From assembly GCA_025800395.1 (NCBI GenBank), contig JAOXRU010000100.1:1-32502 (forward strand): a stretch of 32,502 nucleotides of DNA. The letters are read 5' to 3'. Source of the stretch: Flavobacteriaceae bacterium. Its GTDB lineage: Bacteria > Bacteroidota > Bacteroidia > Flavobacteriales > Flavobacteriaceae. Under the pieces are notes generated by a model that was not told the origin of the DNA, did no database searches, and saw nothing but the letters and a program-made list of their open reading frames with translations. A program made the position numbers and the translations under genes. How positions within the stretch are numbered: position 1 is the first letter of the stretch; each line of letters starts with the position of its first letter. Shown piece after piece: positions 25,895 to 32,502 of this stretch.

Positions 25895-25954
25895 TCATCT
25901 ATCACTCGTTTGAGCAGATTTATAATGATGACGATGTACATGTGTTGTTTTCAT
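25895..25954 (-). CDS. his operon leader peptide (HisL-type), 19 residues
   Basis: The frame reads MKTTHVHRHHYKSAQTSDR and stops. Four of residues 5-10 are histidine, a density not expected by chance, placed directly before a terminator and the his operon. A ribosome waiting at these codons for His-tRNA would leave the downstream CAAACGAG free to pair with the terminator arm, allowing read-through into hisG. A ribosome that reaches the stop codon would cover it and let the terminator form. This is classical amino-acid attenuation in arrangement; the sequence itself has no similarity claim to enterobacterial HisL beyond the His codons. Confidence 0.88.
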   Translation of the reverse strand: MKTTHVHRHHYKSAQTSDR

Positions 25955-25959
25955 ATTTC

Positions 25960-25991
25960 CAAAATTAAATTTATTTTTTGAACTAACAAAA
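25960..25991 (-). promoter_or_regulatory. Promoter of the his operon
   Basis: TTTTG (25991-25987), a 19-nt spacer and TAATTTTG (25967-25960) match both Bacteroidota promoter elements. The last base of the -7 element is only five bases before the leader-peptide ATG (25954), so transcription probably starts at or within a few bases of that ATG. Confidence 0.7.
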
Positions 25992-26151
25992 TGTATGCTA
26001 AGAATTATGAATGTTGTAACTATTTCTACGTGGAGTGTTAAAAAAGAAATTAAACGTACAAAAAATAATTATTCGGCAAGAATACTAAAAACTGTATTTT
26101 GTGTTATTCCTTACTGATAAAAGATTCCATTTTTGTATTTTACAATACCAA

Positions 26152-27063
26152 ATGGAAGAAAACTACTATCATATTAAAAATATAAGTGTCTTGCACGAAC
26201 TAATGGGACTAAGCCCACCACAGCATCCTTTAATCTCCGTAGTGGATGCAGCGGAACTAGGTGTAAGCAAAGTAGACCTTGGAAAAAAGTTAATTTACGA
26301 TTTCTATATGATTTCCCTCAAAGACAAAAGCTGCAGCATGTCTTACGGAAGAAATAGTTTCGATTTTGACGAGGGTGTTATGGTTTTTTCTGCTCCTAGG
26401 CAGGTCTATTCCCCTACCATAGCTTTTGAAAAAGGTACCATATCGGGCTGGTTGCTTTTTGTACACCCAGATTTGTTTCGAAATACGGCATTGGGGAATG
26501 CCATACTCGATTATTCTTTCTTTAATTATGAAGTTTTTGAAGCGCTGCACTTATCTAAAATAGAAGAAGAACAGATAAATACATGTGTACAGAATATTAT
26601 TTGGGAATACAAACAAAGAATAGATGCGCATAGTCAAAAAGTGATCCTCTCCAACCTATCGCTATTATTAGATTACAGCAATAGATTTTACGAAAGACAG
26701 TTTCACACCAGAACCAACCAAAACAAAGACATTGTTATGAAGTTTGAAAAGTCTTTAAAAGCATATTTTAATCAGCACTCCGATAAAGGGAGTCCTGCTA
26801 TTGCTTATTTTGCAGAGAAAGTCCATCTATCACCTCATTATTTCAGTGATCTCATTAAGAAAGAAACAGGAAGATCGCCCAAAGAACACATCAATGATTT
26901 TATCATCGACAAGGCTAAAGTTTTACTTGCAAACTCCTCCGAGAACATCAACCATATTGCCTATGATTTAGGCTTTAATTACCCGCACTATTTTATCCGC
27001 TTGTTTCGACGTAAAACGGGCTTAACACCCAATGCCTATCGAAACTCTTTGTATAAATCCTAA
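26152..27063 (+). CDS. AraC-family transcriptional regulator
   Basis: A 303-residue regulator with a ligand-sensing N-terminal region (about 1-185) and a C-terminal AraC/XylS double helix-turn-helix (about 205-300): AYFAEKVHLSPHYFSDLIKKETG is the first HTH and INHIAYDLGFNYPHYFIRLFRRKTGLTP is the second, the well-conserved signature. The ATG at 26152 is chosen over a GTG at 26101, whose extra residues look non-conserved. It is divergent from the his operon and stands 111 nt before an SDR gene, which is its likely target. The inducer is unknown. Confidence 0.88.
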   Translation: MEENYYHIKNISVLHELMGLSPPQHPLISVVDAAELGVSKVDLGKKLIYDFYMISLKDKSCSMSYGRNSFDFDEGVMVFSAPRQVYSPTIAFEKGTISGWLLFVHPDLFRNTALGNAILDYSFFNYEVFEALHLSKIEEEQINTCVQNIIWEYKQRIDAHSQKVILSNLSLLLDYSNRFYERQFHTRTNQNKDIVMKFEKSLKAYFNQHSDKGSPAIAYFAEKVHLSPHYFSDLIKKETGRSPKEHINDFIIDKAKVLLANSSENINHIAYDLGFNYPHYFIRLFRRKTGLTPNAYRNSLYKS

Positions 27064-27174
27064 CCCTATATTCTACCGCTGCTCTTCTGCATTATATGTT
27101 GGTTTATCCGCATTAAGTGTTACGAATTAACCGCTTGGTTCACGACATTTGATATAAATTAAAAATTACATAAC

Positions 27175-27951
27175 ATGAAAAACATTGCTTTAATTACTGG
27201 TGCAAGTAGCGGCATAGGCAAAGAACTTGCCTTTATACATGCAGAAAAAACAGGCGACTTAATCTTGGTAGCCCGTCGAATAGACAAACTAGAGGGCATC
27301 GCTCAACAGATAAAAGAAAAATATCAACGTCAGGTGATTTGTATTGCCAAAGATTTAAGCAAGCCAGACGCTCCTCTATCCTTATATGATGAAGTAAAAG
27401 AAAAAGGGATGGTAGTGGAGTATCTCATTAACAATGCAGGCTTTGGCTTATTGGGTAAGTTCAACGAATTGGCTTGGGAGCGCCAGGCACAAATGCTGCA
27501 GCTCAATATGGTAAGCCTTACCCAGCTCACGTATTTGTTTTTACAGGATATGACAGGCAGAAACTCTGGTCGTATACTGAATACTTCCTCCACTGCTAGC
27601 TTTATGCCTGGGCCTTTGCAAGCGGTATACTATGCCACTAAGGCTTATGTAACCTTTTTTAGCAATGCCTTGTGGGAGGAGCTACGAAAAACCAATATTA
27701 CGGTTACCAACCTGATGCCCGGTGCTACCGAAACCGAATTTGGCGCTACTTCGGGTATGGATAAAACAGAGGTGTTCCAGAATACAGCATCTGCACTTAG
27801 CGTGGCATTAGATGGTTATAAAGCTATGATGGCCGGTAAACTAGATGTAATATCTGGTTTAACATTCAGCCAAAAAATCATGATGAAAATGATACCGTTT
27901 ACCCCAAAGCAAACAATACTAAAACAGATACGCAAATTGCAAGAAGTGTAA
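27175..27951 (+). CDS. Short-chain dehydrogenase/reductase (SDR family)
   Basis: Classical SDR of 258 residues: NAD(P)-binding TGASSGIGKE (9-18), NNAGFG (86-91), catalytic Ser139 in NTSSTASF and the YxxxK pair Tyr152/Lys156. Arginines after the second strand (LVARRIDKL) favour NADP. The substrate is not predictable from sequence. An AraC-type regulator directly upstream on the same strand probably controls it; the pairing of AraC with an SDR is common for inducible detoxification or lipid/steroid reductases. Confidence 0.87.
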   Translation: MKNIALITGASSGIGKELAFIHAEKTGDLILVARRIDKLEGIAQQIKEKYQRQVICIAKDLSKPDAPLSLYDEVKEKGMVVEYLINNAGFGLLGKFNELAWERQAQMLQLNMVSLTQLTYLFLQDMTGRNSGRILNTSSTASFMPGPLQAVYYATKAYVTFFSNALWEELRKTNITVTNLMPGATETEFGATSGMDKTEVFQNTASALSVALDGYKAMMAGKLDVISGLTFSQKIMMKMIPFTPKQTILKQIRKLQEV

Positions 27952-27960
27952 ACACTATTC

Positions 27961-28005
27961 CTAACGAGAGTTCGATATAAAGAAATTGCCCAGAAGCCTT
28001 AGGTA
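27961..28005 (+). repeat. 81-nt repeat family, degenerate copy C
   Basis: Shares AACG.GAGTTCGATATAAA and CAGAAGCCTTA with copies A and B at the right spacing, but diverges between and after these blocks. It is in the opposite orientation to copy B. Confidence 0.55.
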
Positions 28006-28177
28006 TATAGTGGCTTGATCAAAAAAGACATAGATAAAACTATAGTTTCATTCTTTTTGAGACAAAGAATTCTGTACTCAAGACTTTCTAAAGATTTTTT
28101 TGTTTTACATATATCTTGTCTCTTTTGTCTTGCAAGGTGATGATCTTGATATCTTTTAAGAAGTACAAATAATAGTT

Positions 28178-28339
28178 ATACCATTTCTATTTTGAATTGC
28201 CCTTAAAAGAAATAGAAGATTTTTTTCTTTATATAAAGAAGAAAACTAAAGCCTAGTCTTGGCTACGGTTTCTTTTTATTCTGAAATAGAAAGAAAAAAA
28301 GGGCTATTTATTGGGGTAATTTTGAGCTAGAAATGGTAT
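28178..28339 (-). repeat. MITE-like element, copy M3
   Basis: 162 nt with perfect 12-bp terminal inverted repeats ATACCATTTCTA (28178-28189) and TAGAAATGGTAT (28328-28339). The interior shares long blocks with M1 (TTTCTTTATATAAAGAA, TTTCTTTTTATTCTGAAATAG). No ORF. It lies 6 nt from copy B of the 81-nt repeat. Confidence 0.78.
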
Positions 28340-28345
28340 TGTGGT

Positions 28346-28426
28346 GGTTTAACCTACGCCTTTTTAATCCAAATCTCAGTATTTATAAGGCTTCTGTGAA
28401 GATAATTTATATCGAACTCACGTTAA
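28346..28426 (-). repeat. 81-nt dispersed repeat, copy B
   Basis: Reverse complement matches copy A (12875-12955) over 81 nt with a handful of mismatches and no gaps. It is flanked by M3 on one side and the structured element on the other. Confidence 0.85.
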
Positions 28427-28433
28427 TTAGCTT

Positions 28434-28551
28434 GCGCCAGGGATGGAACGGCATGTTGAAGCTCCTTTGCAAACCCACCCTAAGTGGGTTTGCAAAGAGC
28501 GACTAGTGAGAGCCCGATACCGCCCTTTTTCAGGGTGGTAGGCGCCCAAAA
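28434..28551 (-). repeat. Structured palindromic repeat element, copy 2 (after glmM)
   Basis: Core 28434-28545 is 112 nt, like copy 1. Outer stem GCGCC (28434-28438) with GGCGC (28541-28545); hairpin 1 ACCGCCCT (28519-28526) with AGGGTGGT (28532-28539); hairpin 2 is a 14-bp perfect stem CTTTGCAAACCCAC (28465-28478) with GTGGGTTTGCAAAG (28484-28497). The stem sequences differ entirely from copy 1, while the unpaired blocks TTTTGGGCG, TCGGGCTCTC and ATCCCT are kept. It starts about 20 nt after the glmM stop, in the same orientation as glmM. Confidence 0.8.
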
Positions 28552-28570
28552 CAATAAGGTCATATACTCA

Positions 28571-29962
28571 TTATAAACCAGCAATATCTGATAATTCCCC
28601 AATAAACCTGTCTGCTAAAGCATCTGCTGCTTCCTGCGTAGACGCCTCGGTATATATTCTGATAATGGGTTCGGTATTGCTCTTTCGCATATGCACCCAA
28701 TTGTTTGGGAAATCTATTTTTACTCCGTCTATAGTTGTGCAATTTTCATGGGCGTATTTTTCTTCTATAGCTTTTAAAACCCCATCTACATCTAATTCTA
28801 GAGTAAGCTGAATTTTCTTTTTGCTCATAAAATAAGCTGGGTAGGAAGCACGTAGCTCCGCTACCGTCATATCTATCTCTGTCAAATGGGAAAGAAACAG
28901 GGCCGTTCCTACCAAGGCGTCTCTACCATAATGGCTATCTGGGTATATTATACCGCCATTTCCTTCGCCACCAATGACCACCTTATTTTTCTTCATTAGG
29001 GTAACCACGTTTACCTCTCCAACTGCAGCAGCTTCATAGGTTCCGCCGTGTTTTTCGGTTATATCTCTTAGTGCCCTTGTAGAAGAAAGATTGGAAACGG
29101 TATTTCCACCGCCCATTTTGCCCAACACATAATCTGCACAGGCTACTAAGGTATATTCTTCGCCAAACATTTCGCCATCGTTGCTAATAAATGCCAAACG
29201 ATCTACGTCTGGATCTACTACAATACCAAAATCGGCTTTTTCTTTAACCACAAGTTCACAAATATCTGCCAAATGCTCTTTTAAAGGCTCTGGGTTGTGG
29301 GGGAAATGGCCAGTTGGCTCACAATATAATTCAACCACTTCTACGCCCATGGCTTTTAGCATTTTTGGTATGGCAATACCACCAGTAGAGTTTACTCCGT
29401 CTACCACTACTTTGAAGTTCTTGGCAGCAACAGCCTCTTTGTTTACCAGTTCTAAAGCCAAAACTTCATCTACGTGTATGTCTATATAAGCGTCGTTTTT
29501 GGTAATGGCGCCCAAATCATCTACTTCTGCAAAGGTATAGGCGTCTTGTTGTGCTATTTTTAGAATCTTGGCACCCTCTACCCCATCTAAAAATTCTCCT
29601 ATATGGTTTAATAACTTTAGTGCATTCCATTGTTTAGGATTGTGACTTGCTGTAAGTATAATACCGCCATCTGCTTTTTCCAATGGCACTGCTATTTCTA
29701 CCGTAGGCGTAGTAGACAGCCCCAAGTCTATCACGTCTATACCTAATCCTACTAGGGTAGAAACCACTAAATTCTGTATCATTTCGCCAGACAAGCGGGC
29801 ATCTCTGCCAATAACTACCGTGTTTTTTTCCTTATTGGTTTGTTCTATAAGCCAAGTACCATAAGCTGCCGCAAACTTAACCGCATCTAAGGGTGTGAGA
29901 TTATCATTTACAGCACCTCCAATGGTACCTCGTATACCTGAAATAGATTTAATTAATGTCAT
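28571..29962 (-). CDS. glmM: Phosphoglucosamine mutase
   Basis: Alpha-D-phosphohexomutase of 463 residues, expected to convert glucosamine-6-phosphate to glucosamine-1-phosphate for UDP-GlcNAc, the precursor of both peptidoglycan and lipid A. Four domains are visible through their loops: phosphoserine Ser106 in TASHNP, metal-binding DPDVDR (250-255), sugar-binding GEGNGG (332-337) and the phosphate-binding RKSNTEPIIRIYTEA near the C-terminus. The absence of a phosphomannomutase-type GEMSGH loop supports GlmM, though a related hexomutase specificity cannot be excluded. It is divergent from the ACP phosphodiesterase-like gene. Confidence 0.9.
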   Translation of the reverse strand: MTLIKSISGIRGTIGGAVNDNLTPLDAVKFAAAYGTWLIEQTNKEKNTVVIGRDARLSGEMIQNLVVSTLVGLGIDVIDLGLSTTPTVEIAVPLEKADGGIILTASHNPKQWNALKLLNHIGEFLDGVEGAKILKIAQQDAYTFAEVDDLGAITKNDAYIDIHVDEVLALELVNKEAVAAKNFKVVVDGVNSTGGIAIPKMLKAMGVEVVELYCEPTGHFPHNPEPLKEHLADICELVVKEKADFGIVVDPDVDRLAFISNDGEMFGEEYTLVACADYVLGKMGGGNTVSNLSSTRALRDITEKHGGTYEAAAVGEVNVVTLMKKNKVVIGGEGNGGIIYPDSHYGRDALVGTALFLSHLTEIDMTVAELRASYPAYFMSKKKIQLTLELDVDGVLKAIEEKYAHENCTTIDGVKIDFPNNWVHMRKSNTEPIIRIYTEASTQEAADALADRFIGELSDIAGL

Positions 29963-29980
29963 ATTCTTTGTTTAGTGACG

Positions 29981-29988
29981 CAAATATA
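29981..29988 (-). promoter_or_regulatory. Promoter -7 element of glmM
   Basis: TATATTTG on the minus strand is an exact TAnnTTTG, ending 18 nt before the glmM ATG. Confidence 0.55.
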
Positions 29989-30054
29989 ATAGCTTCGTTC
30001 TGAATACTAAATTACCTTTTTGTAAATTCGACCAAGGAATACCAAACTCGACCA

Positions 30055-30657
30055 ATGAATTTTTTAGCACATATTTATCTTTCATTTAACCAAGATGCTA
30101 TTTCTATAGGAAATTTTATTGCAGATAGTGTAAAAGGAAAAAAGTATCTACATTACCCCAAGGAGGTTCAAATTGGCATACAACTGCATAGAGCAATAGA
30201 TTCTTTTACCGATGGGCATCCCATTGTAAAGCAAAGCAGCAAAAGATTGCATCCTACCCAAGGACACTATAGCGGCGTAGTGGTAGATATCATCTACGAT
30301 CATTTTTTAGCAAAAAACTGGGACAGCTACCACCAAACCCCTCTAGCACATTTTGTGGCAAATTTTTACCATCTTCTAGAAACGTACCAGCAAACACTTC
30401 CCAAACGTGTACAGCAGTTGTTGCCATATATGGTGTCTCAAAATTGGTTGTATAACTATAAATATATAGAAGGCATAGACCGAGTTTTTAAAGGAATGTA
30501 TAGGCGCACCAAAGAAAAATCTAATATGCACCTTGCAAAACAAGATCTCGAAAAGAATTATGAAGAATTTGAGGCAGACTTTACAGCCTTTTTCCAAGAA
30601 ATAATTATCTTTTCACAAGAAAAACTAAAACACTTACAGGATGAAGCAACAATTTAG
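30055..30657 (+). CDS. ACP phosphodiesterase-like protein (AcpH/DUF479 family)
   Basis: A 200-residue all-helical protein of the family that includes AcpH, which removes the 4'-phosphopantetheine arm from acyl carrier protein. The N-terminus MNFLAHIYLSF, then GNFIADSVKG, HRAIDSFTDGHPIV and HYSGVVVDIIYDHFLA supply the conserved His and Asp residues expected to bind metal. Length is typical. Bacteroidota members are numerous and their true substrate is not firmly known. Its 3' end overlaps the next gene by 17 nt, so the two are probably co-translated. Confidence 0.78.
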   Translation: MNFLAHIYLSFNQDAISIGNFIADSVKGKKYLHYPKEVQIGIQLHRAIDSFTDGHPIVKQSSKRLHPTQGHYSGVVVDIIYDHFLAKNWDSYHQTPLAHFVANFYHLLETYQQTLPKRVQQLLPYMVSQNWLYNYKYIEGIDRVFKGMYRRTKEKSNMHLAKQDLEKNYEEFEADFTAFFQEIIIFSQEKLKHLQDEATI

Positions 30658-32338
30658 TATACTAGCCATACTAATAAGCGTTTTATTTACAACCGCTTGC
30701 AGGCAAGCACCAAAGCTACAACCTACTGGGTTGGTAGCCGAAAAAGCCATGGTAGTTTCTGCACGTGTAGAAGCTTCCAAAATAGGGAGCAACATTTTAG
30801 CCAAAGGCGGCAATGCTTTTGATGCCATGGTAGCTACAGAATTGGCCTTAGCAGTTGCCTATCCTTTTGCTGGTAATATAGGCGGAGGCGGCTTTATGGT
30901 TTACCGCAAAGCAGACGGTACCACTGGTGCCATAGATTATAGAGAAAAAGCGCCCCTTGCTGCCCATGCCGATATGTACTTAGATTCTTTGGGAAATGTA
31001 ATCCCAAACAAAAGTACCACAGGTGCCACCTCAGTAGGCGTACCAGGCACCATAGCTGGGGTATTTGCCGTACACAAAAGGTTTGGCAAACTACCCATGA
31101 CCCAACTTATAGCACCTGCAATAGCACTAGCCAAAAGAGGGGTTGTAGTAACCGAGAAACAAGAGAAACGTTTAAAAAGATATCGCAATATTATTGCCAA
31201 AGTAAGTGGCGATAGCACCCTACTGGCACTCTCTTATAAACAAGGCGATACCATTAAATACCACGCCCTAGCAAGTACCTTAACCAAAATACAGCAAAAC
31301 GGTAGGGATGCGTTTTATAAAGGGGAAACCGCTAAGCAACTAGCCGCTTTCATACAAGCCAAAGGTGGCTATATAACAGAAGAAGACCTTGCCAAATACG
31401 AAGCCAAATGGAGAAGTCCTATTAGCTTTAAATACAAAGGTTTAAAGGTGGTTTCTATGAGTCCGCCTAGCAGTGGTGGCATTACCATACAGCAGATTAT
31501 GGGTATGATAGAACCCCACAACCTAGCTAATTATGGTCACAATAGTGTAAAAACCATACAAGTAATTGCCGAAGCCGAAAGACGCGCCTATGCCGATAGA
31601 AACTATTTCTTGGGTGATCCGGATTTTGTGGAAATACCCATGCAGAAATTGGGCAATAAAGCCTATTTAAAAGAACGCATGGCTTCCTTTAGCCTAGACA
31701 AAGCCACCAAATCGACCGATGTGGGTCATGGCCAAATACAAATATCAGAAAGTAACGAAACCACACATTATTCCATTATAGATGCAGCGGGTAACGCCGT
31801 GTCTGCCACTACTACCCTCAATGGTGGCTATGGCTCTAAGTTGTACTCCGAAGAACTAGGCTTCTTTTTTAACAACGAAATGGACGATTTCTCCTCAAAG
31901 CCTGGCGTACCCAATATGTTTGGACTTATAGGTGCAGAAGCCAATAGCATCGCACCAGAAAAACGCATGCTAAGTTCTATGACACCCACTATAGTAGAAA
32001 AAGACGGAAAATTATTTATGGTAGTGGGTTCTCCTGGCGGGTCTACCATTATTACCTCCGTTTTACAAACTATTCTAAATGTTTACGAATTCAATCTTAG
32101 CATGCAAGAAGCTGTAAATGCGCCGCGTTTTCACCACCAGTGGTTACCAGATATTGTGATGTTTGAAAAAGGTGGATTTCCCTCCGAAACCATACAGGAA
32201 CTAAAGGCAAAAGGCTATCAGACAACCACAGACAGGGCGCCTATACTTGGAAAAGTAGACGCCATTTTGGTATTGCCCAACGGCAAGCTAGAAGGTGGCG
32301 CCGATAAACGTGGAGACGATGCTGCGATAGGATTTTAA
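30641..32338 (+). CDS. ggt: Gamma-glutamyltransferase lipoprotein
   Basis: Cleaves gamma-glutamyl bonds, for example of glutathione, in the periplasm or at the cell surface. The 565-residue precursor has a lipoprotein signal peptide ending at Cys20 (FTTAC). Family motifs: GGNAFDAMVATELALAVAYP, NIGGGGFMVYR, PPSSGGIT, and the self-cleavage site TTHYS at about residue 374, whose threonine becomes the N-terminal nucleophile of the small subunit; GSPGGSTIITSV binds the glutamyl group. The length and all active-site motifs are normal, so it should mature by autoproteolysis. It overlaps the ACP phosphodiesterase-like gene. Confidence 0.95.
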   Translation: MKQQFSILAILISVLFTTACRQAPKLQPTGLVAEKAMVVSARVEASKIGSNILAKGGNAFDAMVATELALAVAYPFAGNIGGGGFMVYRKADGTTGAIDYREKAPLAAHADMYLDSLGNVIPNKSTTGATSVGVPGTIAGVFAVHKRFGKLPMTQLIAPAIALAKRGVVVTEKQEKRLKRYRNIIAKVSGDSTLLALSYKQGDTIKYHALASTLTKIQQNGRDAFYKGETAKQLAAFIQAKGGYITEEDLAKYEAKWRSPISFKYKGLKVVSMSPPSSGGITIQQIMGMIEPHNLANYGHNSVKTIQVIAEAERRAYADRNYFLGDPDFVEIPMQKLGNKAYLKERMASFSLDKATKSTDVGHGQIQISESNETTHYSIIDAAGNAVSATTTLNGGYGSKLYSEELGFFFNNEMDDFSSKPGVPNMFGLIGAEANSIAPEKRMLSSMTPTIVEKDGKLFMVVGSPGGSTIITSVLQTILNVYEFNLSMQEAVNAPRFHHQWLPDIVMFEKGGFPSETIQELKAKGYQTTTDRAPILGKVDAILVLPNGKLEGGADKRGDDAAIGF

Positions 32339-32358
32339 ATATATACGATCTGTATAAA

Positions 32359-32391
32359 AATATCATTACTGTCCGACTAAAAAATGATATT
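32359..32391. other. Inverted repeat after ggt, possible terminator for the minus strand
   Basis: AATATCATT (32359-32367) and AATGATATT (32383-32391) pair perfectly over 9 bp. On the minus strand the stem is followed by a T-rich run; on the plus strand there is no T-run. The loop contains CTGTCCGACTAAA. The rest of 32392-32502 shows nothing I can identify. Confidence 0.35.
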
Positions 32392-32502
32392 GCTCAAATA
32401 TCTTGGCTCAGCCCAATAAAACGGTTTTTTGTTTTGCTTTTTCAAATAGCAAGGGGGTGATTAAAATAGGGACAGTTGTTTATCAGGTGGTTTTGTAGTT
32501 AG

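Larger units (their letters stand above)
27952..28570. other. 619-bp convergent intergenic region, mosaic of repeats
   Basis: Lies between the ends of the SDR gene and glmM. In order it holds a degenerate repeat copy C (27961-28005), about 170 nt without recognisable features, MITE-like copy M3 (28178-28339), 81-nt repeat copy B (28346-28426) and structured element copy 2 (28434-28551). No ORF is supported. Copies C and B face each other like the ends of a 466-bp element. Confidence 0.65.

Noticed and set aside
25708-25941. Minus-strand frame that overlaps hisG and the attenuator
   Set aside because: It crosses the terminator hairpin out of frame with hisG and with the leader peptide and has no recognisable product.
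28000-28180. Possible remnant of a coding gene on the minus strand between repeat copy C and M3
   Set aside because: Short readable stretches are broken by stops and match no family with confidence; the region is AT-rich and low complexity.

Overview
The window reads as the chromosome of a member of Bacteroidota, most likely class Flavobacteriia. The evidence is an LpxC-FabZ fusion, a PorX-type response regulator with a PglZ domain, a bifunctional HisB, A-rich translation starts without obvious Shine-Dalgarno sites, and several promoters with the Bacteroidota -7 element TAnnTTTG. Most of the content is housekeeping. I see no rRNA, tRNA, CRISPR array, phage block or complete insertion sequence.

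Layout. 1-579 is the 5' part of sucD (minus strand). 663-5398 is a lipid A block on the minus strand: lpxD, lpxC-fabZ, lpxA, efp and a second LpxD-like gene. 5420-6652 is an HD phosphohydrolase, divergent from porX (6690-8234) across only 37 bp. 8452-10280 holds three paralogous small helix-turn-helix regulators, with tsaE between the first and second. A 47-residue secreted peptide gene follows, then a membrane protein, alanine dehydrogenase and a DUF4258-like protein. After a convergent junction come, on the minus strand, a dicarboxylate/amino acid symporter, aroC and an LpxH-like phosphoesterase. A TlpA-like lipoprotein gene (plus strand) faces the complete histidine operon hisGDCBHAFI (18604-25802, minus strand). 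This operon starts with a His-rich leader peptide and an intrinsic attenuator. An AraC regulator/SDR pair, glmM, an ACP phosphodiesterase-like gene and a gamma-glutamyltransferase lipoprotein gene close the window.

Between the genes there are three families of non-coding repeats. (1) A 112-nt structured element occurs twice. The sequences of its stems differ between copies but the pairing is kept; one copy lies inside the his operon between hisF and hisI. (2) A MITE-like element with 12-bp terminal inverted repeats occurs three times, always where two genes converge. (3) An 81-nt repeat is present as two near-identical inverted copies about 15 kb apart, plus a third, degenerate copy.

The items most worth following up are the his attenuator (probably translated from an almost leaderless transcript), the covarying structured element, the HTH paralogue cluster beside porX, and the small secreted peptide with its own promoter and terminator.
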